Of a DNA stretch of 64,000 bases, positions 26,637 through 38,046 are shown piece after piece; within the stretch, counting starts at the first letter, position 1; each line of letters opens with the position of its first letter. The stretch lies in the NCBI GenBank assembly GCA_932521025.1, contig OW051470.1, positions 9,348,501-9,412,500 of the forward strand, written 5' to 3'. Source of the DNA: Oscheius onirici (lineage: Eukaryota > Nematoda > Chromadorea > Rhabditida > Rhabditidae). Made by a program: the position numbers and the translations under genes. Under the pieces are notes generated by a model. It was not told the DNA's origin. It saw only the letters and a program-made list of their open reading frames with translations, and ran no database searches.

Positions 26637-29600
26637 CTATTGGACGACCTCGTAGAACATACCGGCCAGGTAGAATCGGATGAAGAAGGCAAGAAGTGTG
26701 AAGGCGATCTGGGCTAGAAGGAGCGTACGGGTGAGCTCCTTTTCGTGCAGGGGGCCGCGCCAGAGGAGAGCAAAGTTCAGGATTGTCAGATTGTTGATCT
26801 CGATCCATCTGAAAGTGAAATTTTTAGTGGGAAATTGATAAAATAATCATGTTGAAGTAGGAGGCACTTCGACCTTTTTGTCGCACATATTAGCTGCCTA
26901 TATCTAATTTTAGTGCCCTAAACTAGCGTCAATTGGTCTCGAAAGAAATTTGAAGGTTACGGTATTGACCTCAAGGAACGGCAATGATTATGGACCAGTT
27001 TTTAGGATAAACCCAGCTTTGAGCTTACAGTAATCTGGCCGCAATTTCAGAATTAGAGCCAAGAGTTACAGTAACCTCCTCACGAATTCTAAGCAGTAAG
27101 GAGTCCAATTTTAGGATAAACGTAGTTTCAAGTTTACAGTCACCGAGGCCTAAAATTGAAGTTTCCAATTTTAGGGAAAGCGGACTAAAAGATACACTAC
27201 TCTGACTACATTTGTGAATCACAATTTACAGTAACCTGGAGTTTATGTTAAAGGGACAATCCCCCCCCTCCCCCTACAGCGTGACGCTCAAGCCAAACGC
27301 TGTACCAGGAGTGGTATGCGGCGCCACCGTCCGATCTGGCAAGTAAAACCATTTTGAGCTCGGTTAGTACCGATTTTCGGGGCTATCTCGCAGCGAAAAC
27401 ATTCGATTTGAAAAAGGTCACTTTGCAAAAATCTTGGCTGAGTATCCAATGTTTGTGTGATGTAGCCAAATTCATATAACGTGTAAACATTTGATACTCA
27501 GCCAAGATTTTTGCAAAGTGACCTTTTTCAAATCGAACTTTTTCGTTGCGAGACAACCCCCGATTTTCAAGGGGTCTCGGGTTCGAATCCTTTCCGGTGA
27601 AAACCTTTTTTCTTTTTACATTTTGATAGAAAACTATGTTTTTAGTTATTTGCGACCCTATTTTCTATTTTTCCCATCCAATTCCGCCATTTTTTGTTTC
27701 TGCATATACACCAGAGATGTGCGGGAATGGTCAAAAAAATTCCCGCGAGAATCCGCGGGAATGTTTAGTCTCAAAAAATTTTCCCGCGTCCCGCGGGAGG
27801 GAATCCCGTGCCCACGTTTATTCCCGCGTTCCCGCGGGAATATTCCCGTGACAAGCAGTTTTTCCCGCGGGAATGACGGGAATTTTCCAAAAACGCTAAT
27901 TTCGCTTATTTTCGTTATGCAACTAATTTTCGCGCTGATTTTTAACAAGCTAATAGTCACAAGGGCAGTTCTAAGCCGCTGACAGAAAAAATACCTTATA
28001 TTTGGACGAAAAAGTCGGTCCTTCCTTGCACATCTGATATACACCCCGCCACTTCTATCGTCATTTTCACTTCAAAGAAAAAGTTTTCGAGCTCGAGCTG
28101 TGTGATGTTCTGCAAAGTTGGAGAGGAGATCAAGGGCTACATTTTCACGGAACATTGTTAAACATTACAAATTATTCTTCGGCTGGTAGCTGCGTGCTCA
28201 ATGTTCACAGCCATTTTTCAGCCTGACAACGAGTTTTGCCAAGTTTACAATGTTCTGTGAAAATGTAGCCCTCGAACTCCTCTCCAACTTTGCAGAACAT
28301 CACAAAGCTCGAAAACTTTTTCGTCGAAGTGAAAATGACGATGGAAGTGGCGGGGTGTATATTCAGAAACAAAAATGGCGGAATTGGGTGGGAAAAGTAG
28401 AAAATAGGGTCGCAAATAACTAAAAACATAGTTTTCTATCAAAATGTAAAAAGAAAAAAGGTTTTCACCGGAAAGGATTCGAACCGAGACCCCTTGAAAA
28501 TCGGTACTAACCGAGTTCAAAGTGGTTTTACTTGCCAGATCGGACGGCGGCGCCGCATACCACTCCTGGTACAGCGTTTGGCTTGAGCGTCACGCTGTAG
28601 GGGGAGGGGGGGGGGGGGGATTGTCCCTTTAAGAAAGCTCACTTTTCGCCATCTTTGACAAAGTCGCGTCGATGAAGAAATCCGACAAATTTGAAGATGG
28701 CCAGCGAAATTCGTCCCAGCAGTTTGAGGTCACTTTCTTTGAATTCGGCCACGCTCATTTCTAGCTGCAAAACCCGTTTTCACAGAAAAAAGCAGAAACT
28801 AACCCTTTGACGCTCCGGCACAAATTTCGGGAGTCGATGTCGTGGGCAGGGGACCCAGTGGAAGAGCTGCGGAACGGAGTAGACGAAATTGACGACCTAA
28901 ATGTTAAAAATCAACTGAAAAAAAATAGTTAAAAAACCTGTGGGATGAGAAAGAGAATGAGAGTTTTGCTGAAATGGCCGAGAATGGAGACGACGGCCAG
29001 CGTCATTCCGGCCCAATAGCAGTAGGTGTCACCGACGAAGACTTTGGCTGGGTACTGTAAAAATGAGTTTTTAGCAGAAAGAGCACATAAATTCAAGTCT
29101 GTGGCGCGTTAAAAAAAAGGTGGAAAATACGTTTTGGAGCCAAAAACCTACTTTGTTGTAGTAATACAGAGCCAGCGACGTGAAGATGAACGGCAGCAGG
29201 ATATACAGCGAGATGTGATGCTCCCACGAGTCTAGATTCAGTCTCCAGAGCTGGACGGCGTTAAAGACGACAATGCTCAGCGCAATTACGATAGATTGAC
29301 CGCACTCGATGCCGTTAATTCCTTTAAAAATACTTTAAAAAGAAATCGAAAGGGCTCACCCGCTACAATATTGATGGCATTGGTGCAGAAAATGACGACC
29401 ATCATCATGAAGATGTAGTAGAGCCAGGCAATGTTAATGACGGAGGGAAGTTGGAAGATTGAGGAAGGGACGATTTGGGAGAAAAAGTAGCGAGCAATGC
29501 CGGGGATGACGATCGTTGTGGAACTGCCTGGAAATGGGGAGTTTTAGGGTGTGGACTGTGGAAGCAGTGGCATAGATAATTTGAATGAGAACGGCATTGA

Positions 29601-30329
29601 GTGTGGACTGTGACCACAGCAGTTAGGGCACATCGGATTTTGGTGTGAACCGTCGAGGCTGCGGCTTCATAATTTCAAGCTTTTCGGATGAATTGCCCAA
29701 GCTGTGGCTACAACATTTCAGGCCACATAAGCTTAAAGAACTGGCTCAGAAGATATGTGCACTGGCGCAACTGTGGCTAAAAAATTTTCTTGCCAGTCAT
29801 TTCTCACCAAATTTTGACTGGAAAAAAAGCTCCAACCTGAGACATAGTATACCATAAGAAGTGGCAGGGAGGAAAGTGTCGGGAAGAGGAGTTTATGCCT
29901 CCATTTCAGATCCAGCACGTCGTCGGCGAAGCCGAGTAGAATTGCCGTACAGATCGACAGTAGGCCTGACAAAAAGGCCAAAAATCGAGAATAAGGGAAG
30001 CTGGTCCTGAATTGTCGCCATATTTAGAAGAAAAAGAGCAAAAACTGACTCATTTCCCAGCATCCACGGTAGGAATGGAATCGGAATAAACATGAACATG
30101 ACGATAAGGTAGACGGCAGCACAAATTACGCCCATCGGCTCAGGTATCGGGTCTCTTTCTACCTAAATCGGGGATTTTTGACTTGATGAAAAAGAAAAAC
30201 CTTGCACATATCCCTGCCGAACATTTTTCGCTGTATGAAGATCGGAATATAGGAGCCGATGAGATTATAGCAGACGTAGGAGCCGAAGATGCTCAGGCCC
30301 ACATTGGCCACCAAGTCTGGCGGTAACAT
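26637..30329 (-). CDS. UDP-GlcNAc:dolichyl-phosphate GlcNAc-1-phosphotransferase (ALG7/DPAGT1)
   Basis: Catalyses the first committed step of N-glycan synthesis on the cytosolic face of the ER. Ten or so membrane helices. Exon 1 (30329-30201) gives a first helix and [10 protein letters not shown]. Then [20 protein letters not shown] matches the family's PES-GVI segment. The catalytic loop [19 protein letters not shown] is intact, as are [44 protein letters not shown] and the CPRHRLP loop. The C-terminus reads FLIRFYLAG-like helices and ends MFYEVVQ, TAG at 26637. The start follows TTTTCAG by 4 bases. The last intron (26811-28641) is 1.8 kb because of a large foldback transposon lodged about 10 bases from the splice donor. 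Confidence 0.94.
27379..27560. mobile_element. Nested palindromic hAT-type MITE (second copy)
   Basis: Same family as 21487-21663: GGGGCTATCTCGCAG...TTGCGAGACAACCCC. Flanked by the 8-bp repeat CGATTTTC (27371-27378, 27561-27568). The right arm of the host element has the unoccupied site, ACCGATTTTCAAGG in reverse complement. Confidence 0.85.
27712..28036. mobile_element. Nested hAT-type MITE with CCCGCGGGAA-rich interior
   Basis: Ends CAGAGATGTGC and GCACATCTG (hAT-like CAGxGATG start). Flanked by ATATACAC (27704-27711, 28037-28044). The interior repeats CCCGCGGGAA and related palindromes several times. The other arm of the host element holds the empty site GAATATACACCCC. Confidence 0.8.
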
Positions 30330-30944
30330 TTCTGCTGAAAATTTGTTTATTTCTGAGGAAACATATAGAAAAGGAAATGATAGAACGTGAAAAGGGGTCA
30401 TTTTTAGTTTTCGAGGAGAATGACAAAAAATAAAGGGGCTAGCAGCTGAAAATGATAGTTTTTTAACACAATTTTTGAATAAAATGGACAAAAGGTGGAT
30501 GTTCAAGGCTCTGGGAACCTACGTGTACTTGTTTAGCCGGTAACTACGCGCCAGGGCACGACTCCCATGAACGGAGCCTCTTCTGATCAATTGATGAACA
30601 ATTTCCGGTCATTTAGGTATTTTTCAAGCTATACTTCGAGTTCCGATTCAAAAATCTTGAAATTATTATCTTTTTCTCGATTTGTAAGCGTTTTTCTCTA
30701 TTTTTCCTTGTCAAAATGCTTCAATGTGGTCAATTTTACTCAGTCTTGTGCTGAGCCATAGAAAAACAATAGATTTACGGTCAAAAACTCTGGAAAAAAA
30801 TGAAAGAAAACAGGGTAGCGTGTGCTTGAAGTCAATGCCATCGATTTTCCTTAATTTGGGCGTGGCAAAATCAGTGATATGCTGCTTTGATGACTTTCAT
30901 TGAGATAACCACTTTTCATGTGGTAAAAAGAAGTGAGGTAAAAG
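30330..30944. other. Upstream region of ALG7, no gene seen
   Basis: AT-rich; short frames without motif. Probably the ALG7 promoter plus intergenic DNA. Confidence 0.4.
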
Positions 30945-30952
30945 CAAAATAT

Positions 30953-32513
30953 GGTAATACTATAGCAGGCACCCCCCTCTACTTAAAATTTTGGCGCACA
31001 AGCCATAAATTGACTAAATTCGTCTTTTTTCACCATTTTTTCGGAATTATTTCACGTTCTAGCTGTTTTTATCGAACTCAGAATTAAAAACTACTCCTAG
31101 GGTGAGTCTCCAATAGAATAAAATAGCGAAAAATCTCGAGAAACTCTCGGGGATACAATATGTGAGCGACGTTTTTTTTTCTGAAGTATTTCGCCTAATT
31201 ATTCAAGTATTTCGGCATCCTGGGAGTTATAATTGACGCCGAGCTCGATAAACACATCTAGAACGTGAAAAAAATAACGGAAAAGCGGTGAAAATCCCGA
31301 TTTCAGTCATTGCGCGCCAAAATATTTGAATGGAGGGGGGTGCCTGCTATAGTATTGGGACAGACCCAAAATTGGCAAAGTCACTTTGAACAAAAGCCAT
31401 TTTAAAAATTTCCCACTTTGGCGCCAGTCATTTTGAGCGCGGCCACTTTGAACAAAGCCACTTTGCAGGTGCGACGTTTCGTTTCACTTTTACGTAATCA
31501 CATATTTTTTATTCCGCGATTACCGTTTCCCTAAAGATCCTTCGTTCTTTACGTCTTTTTTCTCGTTTTTCTGTCTTTTTACGCTATTTTCATGGCGAAA
31601 AAAATAAATAGGAGAACAAACGGATATATGTCATTGTGTTCATCAACTTCTCGGATCCTCTGGGTGAGTAAAAACGGTCTTTCGATAAAAATCAATTTTT
31701 AGCGTAAAATCTTTGACAAGAGCAAGCAGTTCTCTTTGAAAAGTTTATTTGCTCATCTATAAGTACACTTGTAGTGCAGAGACTCTAAAATAAAGGAAGT
31801 TTCGTCGACATCGGCTAGGGTAGAGGTCCGGAGGCACGTTTTCGAGCTCGTATCACTGCTTGGAGGTGTTGGCTCTTCAGAAGACCCTTTGAAAAAAAAA
31901 ACTTTACCTGCTTTATAGACGGGGTTGGGTCGTTGTCGTGATACCGGAGGCATTCTGTCGTCTTACCGGTAACGTTTACGCGTCTCAAATAACAGTTTCG
32001 GTCTGAAAGAATGCAAAACAATCAAGAACATCCGGAAAACTAACTTGTAAACGTATTAGTAGACTTCAGATTTGTCCCTGTTGACTCGAAGAATGCTCAC
32101 GAGATAGTTGTTGACGTCCTTAGATTTTCTCCTCCTCTGTTTTCGATTCGCCAGCTTGTCCTCGCCGTCCATGTTGTAATTTGCGCTTGATTAGCTCTAA
32201 AGTCATTATTTTAGTATGCATCAGTGTTTATACAATGCAATCGCCCAATAAAATGAAGAAAATACTAGAAAAATAGACAAAAATAGAAGAAATTCTAAGA
32301 AAAAGTGAAAAATGAGTTATGTTTTATGGAAACGGTAATTGCGGAATAAAAAATACGTAATTACGTAAAAGTGAAACGAAACGTCGCACCTGCAAACCGG
32401 CAAATTTCAAAGTGGCCGCGCTCAAAACGTGGCAAATTCAAAATGGCTCGTGCGCGAAACGGGTCGCATTCAAAGTGGTTTTGCCAATTTCGGGGCTGTC
32501 CCATAGTATTACC
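30953..32513. mobile_element. Outer hAT-like element with 8-bp duplication, interrupted by a second element
   Basis: Ends GGTAATACTATAGCAGGC and its complement; subterminal CACCCCCC/GGGGGGTG. Flanked by CAAAATAT (30945-30952, 32514-32521). Its right end is split by the element 31357-32502. Confidence 0.8.
31357..32502. mobile_element. Inner hAT-like element with 170-bp inverted ends and possible cargo
   Basis: Ends GGGACAG and CTGTCCC, arms to about 31535 and from 32330 sharing GACGTTTCGTTTCACTTTTA and TTTTTATTCCGC. Flanked by the 8-bp repeat ATAGTATT (31349-31356, 32503-32510), which belongs to the outer element. The middle 800 bp has spliced-gene texture on the minus strand: a 38-codon frame from 32171 (MDGEDKLANRKQRRRKSKD...) and a frame at 31953-31753. 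Confidence 0.75.
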
Positions 32514-32521
32514 CAAAATAT

Positions 32522-33256
32522 ATGAAGAATCTTTTTAGAGGATATTGCGCAAAGAAATGACCGAAAAGATCAGTTTTATGAGGTAAATTTTTTTCTGTTC
32601 TATTTTTATATTGTGCTTACGTAGAGCCAATTTCGATGTTTGCGTGAAAAGCAAAAAAATGAGGAATAAATAAAGAAACCCAGAGAGCAAAGAAATTCAT
32701 GAATTTATTGAGATTTGAAGTTGCGGCAAAATTATATTAAAGATGCGCGGCGATTCAAACAGTTCAACATTCACTTTTTTGTTTGATCTTCATTTTCTTC
32801 TCCATTTCTTCAAATTCACAATAATTATTTTTAGTATTTTCGCCACCAATTCCGATTGCTTAACTGTACAAACAATGACTTCTTCACAAATACAGTGAAA
32901 ATCAGGTAGGTGACCAGTTAAACCCCCCCCCCCCCCTTTTTTTCCAAGAACACTAATCCCTAGGTTAGGCTCCCTTCCTCTCTCTCTGCTATTTGTTATA
33001 CACGCTCGTGTAAAAGCGCTGTTTGTGTCACAGCCACGGAAGATTTCCGGTTTTCTTTCCCCACGGGGAGCTCCACGAGCAGATACTGTTTGCCATCGGG
33101 GTGAGCAAGGCGCCGACGCAGGTTCATGGATTGGCATTACCTCGCAGCGCAATCGAAGGGCTGGGGAAAGAAACTGTCGTTTGTTTGCGCGGGAATTTTT
33201 GGGAAAGGGAGGAGAGCTGCCGCCGCGGGCGCTCACATACACACAAACGACACATC
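32522..33256. other. Upstream region of feh-1
   Basis: Contains a poly-C/poly-T tract at about 32920-32945 and pyrimidine-rich DNA. Overlapping frames on both strands here are not supported as genes. The feh-1 promoter is expected here. Confidence 0.4.
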
Positions 33257-36200
33257 ATGGGTGAAGGTGGCCGTGTTCGTGTCCTCGAGACCTTTGCCGG
33301 TCAACGTGGTGGCCGTTCCGAATTCCATGCACGACATCTTACACGAGACGTCAGCCAGGGCTCTGATGAGGCCTCTATCAATTTTGTTACTGATGATCGT
33401 GTACAGGTAAGTCGCTCGTGAATGAGCTGTTAGTGTTTTGCCCTTTTTGAATGTAGCCTCCATTTCTGTATTGGCAATCGCCCAACTTAATCCTAGCCAC
33501 TCAAAAAGCTAAATTCTCTTACATTTGCCCTTAGTTCTCATGTATTATTAGCCTACTAAACTACTTCATTCGTTGTCTATGACAGTCACAATTCGAGTGA
33601 CTAGGTTGATGTTTTAGTTTGCTTGAACTAGCATCATACGGTAAGTCCAAAATTCAGCAAAAAGCAGTCGTTCAAAGGTAGGAGAAAAGATTGGAGCACG
33701 GTAGTGTAGGAGAAGGGGTTACGGAGTAGATACAGCCGAACATCTGGCTCTGCGACCTTGAACCTATAGAAAATCTCTGTAGTCTCCTTCATTTGCATAA
33801 TCTCTCCTGATCAGCGCAAGAAATAGATTGATTGACAACTTGCATAAACTTTCGAAATCGGAAGAAACACATTTGAAGATCGTACACGCAAGTCAAGACT
33901 AGGATGCGCCTCTGTACAAACTTAATAGGCCAAGAAGACATGTCAAAAAGACAAGGACTTATAAGTAATTTAGCTCTTCAGACTTTTTTATTTGTTACCC
34001 AGGGTTACACATTTCCTTTCTCGGCTCTGGGAATTTCCATATCTGTCCCAATCCTATCAGGCTCTTTATACCCTCACTCTCACCCACTTCTCCTCCAAAA
34101 CAGCCCTAAAAGACTCTGAATGTGGTTGATATGTGCCTTGTGTGCTCTAGGAGGTGGTGGAATTAGCGCAAAATGTCAACATATCATGGGCTGCTCTTGT
34201 TGGTGGCCGAGTGGGGAGACAGATCGGACACATCGATCGCGCCATTGTCCTGAAAATGATTGAGGAGCGCTTCTACAAACTCGGTAATGGCCTGTTGTTC
34301 CTTCCATTAAAAGCTAGAGAGGTCTTCTGGATCGATAGGCTACCAAGGGGAAGAAGCGGGAGAGAAAACTCTTCGACTTCCCGCTGCCAGAGATTTTCAG
34401 CCTTGGGTCCCCGACAAACAGTTGAGAGTATATACTCACACTACTCTCTTCTGCGCGCTACGTCTTACCAGGCCCGGTTCCTCCAGGGGGTGGTAGACCA
34501 CTCATCCGCTGCCGTAGAGCATTCTTTGTTGAATTAGTCCCGCCGTGTGCCATTCGGCGCTTTTCCGCTCCTCTTCCTATTGTCTGCGAGTTAAAGAAAT
34601 CGTAGGAGGATTATAGCGCGTCGAACATATTGGATTACTCGAAATTATGCGATTTTCTTGCTTAATTTCTGTATGTAATCGCAGTTAGGGTGTGCCCGCA
34701 AATAACCAATACCTGACATCGCCAAACAAAAGCAGACTTTCCATTCTTACACGCGATGTTTGTTGTTTTTAGATTTCATTGGAACGATGTGAATTTTGAT
34801 TTTGATCATAATTTTTCCCGGTTTTAGTGTCAAAAAATGTAAAATCACATAAAATTTTGTTTTACAAGCTAATAAGAAGTTTTTCTTTTAGGACAGCCGT
34901 GGATATACCCACGAGAGATCGGAAGAACACTACGAGGAGCAGCTGGACTATCAGGCAAGAGATCGCTTGCGTCGTGTGACTTATAATCCAAACGTTTACG
35001 GTAACACAACATTTTTATATTAAAAATTGTATTTTTTAAGGTTACGACGACAGAATGGCAGTAGACTACTCCTCGAAGGATTTTCGTCAGTCGTTGGCCG
35101 CAATCGAGTCAGCTTCTCGAGATGGTAGCTCCAGAATGAATGACAATGTTCGTGTTCGGCAGCACGGAGACACTACGATCATGACAGAACATCGAGATCC
35201 TTATTCGTTTTACTGGCAACTTGATCAGGTTTATTTTTTAAACGTTAAATATAAATTTGTTTCTATATTTTTTTGCTAAAATTTCATTTTCAGCAAAGAA
35301 GAGAAGCTGAGACGCCTCCAAGAAGACCTCCTCCAACAGATTACGTAATCGATGAGGAGGAAGTTATTGAGACTGTCCTGTCACCGGAATCTGGAGATTC
35401 TGGCGTAGCTTTCGAAAGCCAATACAGTCGACCCCAAAGAAGGGAGCCGTTGCCTCCTCCACTACCACCAGATATCATCGAAGAAGTGGATCTGCCAGCA
35501 GGATGGGAAAAACATCTGGGTTTGACTTAATATAGGCGTGTAAAACATTTTTTTCAGATCCCACTGGCTTTTCGTACTATTGGCACGTTGACAGTGGAAC
35601 TATTCAGCGTGAACCTCCAGTAAGTATACATATATTTTTTGTTTTTGTCTTGTGTGCCCACCTGTTCACCCTTGTCTTCTAGAAAGTCCTAACTCCTCCT
35701 CCTAGGAGTCCCACTCCACCACCTGCACCCGTGTACACTAAGCCTCCCGCCTACGTGAGTGAAGATTTGTGTTGCTTGCCATTTTTGTATTTGGCATTCA
35801 CTACTTATTCTCACATCCAGTTTTGTGATTTTTCATGTCAAGACCAAAAAAATATTTGAAAATAGGTCTCGCCATGCATTTTCACATTTTGGTTTGTGAT
35901 AATTTTGAAGTGATACTGTCAAAGGTTCGCATTGTGTTCAACACATAGTATTTTATTTCAGAGCATTGGAACACAGGCGGATGCCCCTGAACCGCAAATT
36001 ATTCAACTTCCACCTCAGCAGCCAGTGATTGAAGAACACGCCTTCAAGCAGACCACGACCAAGCGCCGCATTGAAAATGAGGAAGAGAGTGACGGAGAAC
36101 AGGAACTGGGTTACGGAAAGCCAATTCGATTTATTGTCCGCTCCCTGGGATGGACAGAAATTGCTGAAGAGGAGCTGACAGCTGACAAGAGCTCTAGAGC

Positions 36201-37636
36201 TGTGAACAGGTAATCTTATAAAGATGTTCTGACAAAAATTCTTTAGGGCGATTATTGACTTGTCGACTGGAAGAAATGATACCATGGATAACGTCAGCAA
36301 GTGGGGAGAAGGAAGGGTAATAATGATTTTTTACAGCATGAAAATCACTTTTAGAAGATGATCATGGAGCTGGACGACAACGAGCTCACGCTCCTGGATC
36401 CTGACAGCATGAACGTTGTTCATTCCGAGAAAATTCAACAGATTCGTGTTTGGGGAGTTGGTCGAGATAACGGAAGGTAAGTCCAGAGATCCAGTTCAAT
36501 ACTAACATTCATTTTTTGCTAATTCTTCAGAGACAGGTGAGAAAATGTCGTGTTTGTGTATTCCCTAGTTGTTTTAAAAACATTTTACTCGTTGAACATA
36601 CGTTTTTAGGGATTTCGCCTACGTTGCCCGTGACCGTGGAAGCCGCCGATTTATGTGTCATGTTTTCCGTTGTGATACACCGGCCAAGACGATTGCCAAC
36701 ACTCTGAGAGATATTTGTCGCCGCCTGATGATTCACAGACGACCAAGTAGTTTGGCTGCCATTGAAGGACCGGAGAGACGTCTTGTGAGAAGTCAGTAAG
36801 ATTCATTCATTTTTCCAGAGATACATTTTGTTTGAGTTACAGCTATTTTTCCTCGTAAAAATGTTTTTTCCAGCTTCGGAAAACCTTTCGACTCCAATTG
36901 AAGAGCCCAAGAAGGTGATTCGCTGTCACTTCCTCGGTGTGACTCAAGTTCCCAAAGCTACTGGAATCGAGATCCTGAACGAGGCTGTCGACCGTCTAGT
37001 GTCCCAGGTTAGACCAGAAAGATGGATCCTCTCGGATGTGGCCATTGCTCCTTCAACAATATCCATCAACGAGGTCAACGGCAGTCAGATTGCTCAATGC
37101 CGTGTTCGATACCTGTCCTTCCTTGGAATTGGAAGAGATGTCAAGTAGGCTTTTTACAAAACAATTTCTTATTTTTTTCATTTAAGACACTGCGCTTTCA
37201 TCATGCACACCTCGTCAGAAAATTACATGTGCTACGTCTTCCATGTAGAGCCATCAGCTGCCACAATGGCAAAAACTATTGAGGCTGCTTGTACGTTTTT
37301 TTTAACCTACATAGTTTTCCACCTAAAGAAACATTGTTTTCATAGAAAAACCGTTTTTTCTAGGCAAGCTCCGCTACCAAAAGGTCCTTGACGCCCATTC
37401 CGGAAAAAGTGTACAGCCACCACCGGCCCTTCTCGGCAAGGTTTTCTCTTTTTCCCTTTGCTTCTATTCACTAACATTTTCTGTGTGCAATATTCTAACA
37501 AGGTCACTCTTGACCAGTTTTTATGATTTTTTTATCTATAAAACCTCAAAAATTTCAGGGCTGGAGTGATTCTCTCCGCGGTGCTCTCGACTCGGTCGCT
37601 CAACGTATTCGTCCTTCTCGCTCCTTCAACAACTGA
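33257..37636 (+). CDS. feh-1: Fe65 family adaptor (APBB), WW plus two PTB domains
   Basis: Fe65 proteins bind the cytoplasmic tail of amyloid-precursor-like proteins (APL-1 in nematodes). An acidic, Pro-rich N-terminal half leads to a WW domain split by an intron: LPAGWEKHLDPTGFSYYWHV followed by GTIQREPP. PTB1 starts IRFIVRSLGWTEIAEEEL (about 36125) and continues through IQQIRVWGVGRDNGRDFAYV and RFMCHVFRCDTPAKTIA. PTB2 starts IRCHFLGVTQVPKATGIEIL (about 36920) with VRYLSFLGIGRDVKHCAFIM and YVFHVEP. The protein ends RPSRSFNN and TGA at 37634. Intron 1 is about 1.5 kb; the other dozen are short. Start at 33257 is the first Met of the first supported exon; the true first exon could lie upstream. 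Confidence 0.92.
33409..34891. other. Long first intron of feh-1
   Basis: Non-coding by appearance. It has a frame at 34154-34537 without motif, and no transposon ends were recognised. A long first intron often houses regulatory sites or an alternative first exon, which cannot be told here. Confidence 0.4.
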
Positions 37637-38046
37637 TATATGCCATTTTGTACTATATACAGGCTTGCATCGAAACCCCCAAGCTCATTTACTGCCTTAT
37701 ACATGAAATCTACTTTAATTTTCTCGTTGTCAGTCCAATTTTTGCCAGAAATGTAATTTTCATGCTTTGCAAAGATGTAGAGTGGAACTGATCGCTTTCA
37801 GCAATTTACAAAAAAAAAATCGATATTTGCATGTGAAATTTGTTCTTCTCTACAACTTCAAAGTAAAAATTTATGTTTTTGAGCTAGAACTTGTTCTGAA
37901 AGAAACTGCAATAGCTTTGAGTTAGCCTGTTGTCACAGAGCTTCGAATAAATCTTGTTTTACTTTTGATTTTCATGTTGAGTGATTGTTTAACCCATTCT
38001 GACTACCTTTTAACGATTTTTTTTATCCCCAACACACAAATTTTAG
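37637..38046. other. feh-1 / MED29 intergenic gap
   Basis: 410 bases, AT-rich, with GAATAAATC at about 37945 as a possible polyadenylation signal. MED29 begins straight after TTTTTAG, so the pair could be a small operon. Confidence 0.45.

Larger units (their letters stand above)
27252..28628. mobile_element. Large foldback transposon with TTAA target site in ALG7 last intron
   Basis: Inverted arms of about 450 bp start AGGGACAATCCCCC and are flanked by TTAA (27248-27251, 28629-28632), the piggyBac-type target; end sequence is not a classic piggyBac end. Arms share CTACAGCGTGACGCTC, the GGTTCGAATCC box and GATAGAAAACTATG. The left arm is split by two younger insertions (27379-27560, 27712-28036) that the right arm lacks. 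Confidence 0.8.

Noticed and set aside
32790-33421. Overlapping frames on both strands before feh-1
   Set aside because: Frames on three registers overlap; only the one starting at 33257 joins the feh-1 exons in phase.
34154-34537. 127-codon frame in feh-1 intron 1
   Set aside because: No similarity to a family, no splice signals that join it in phase to feh-1.
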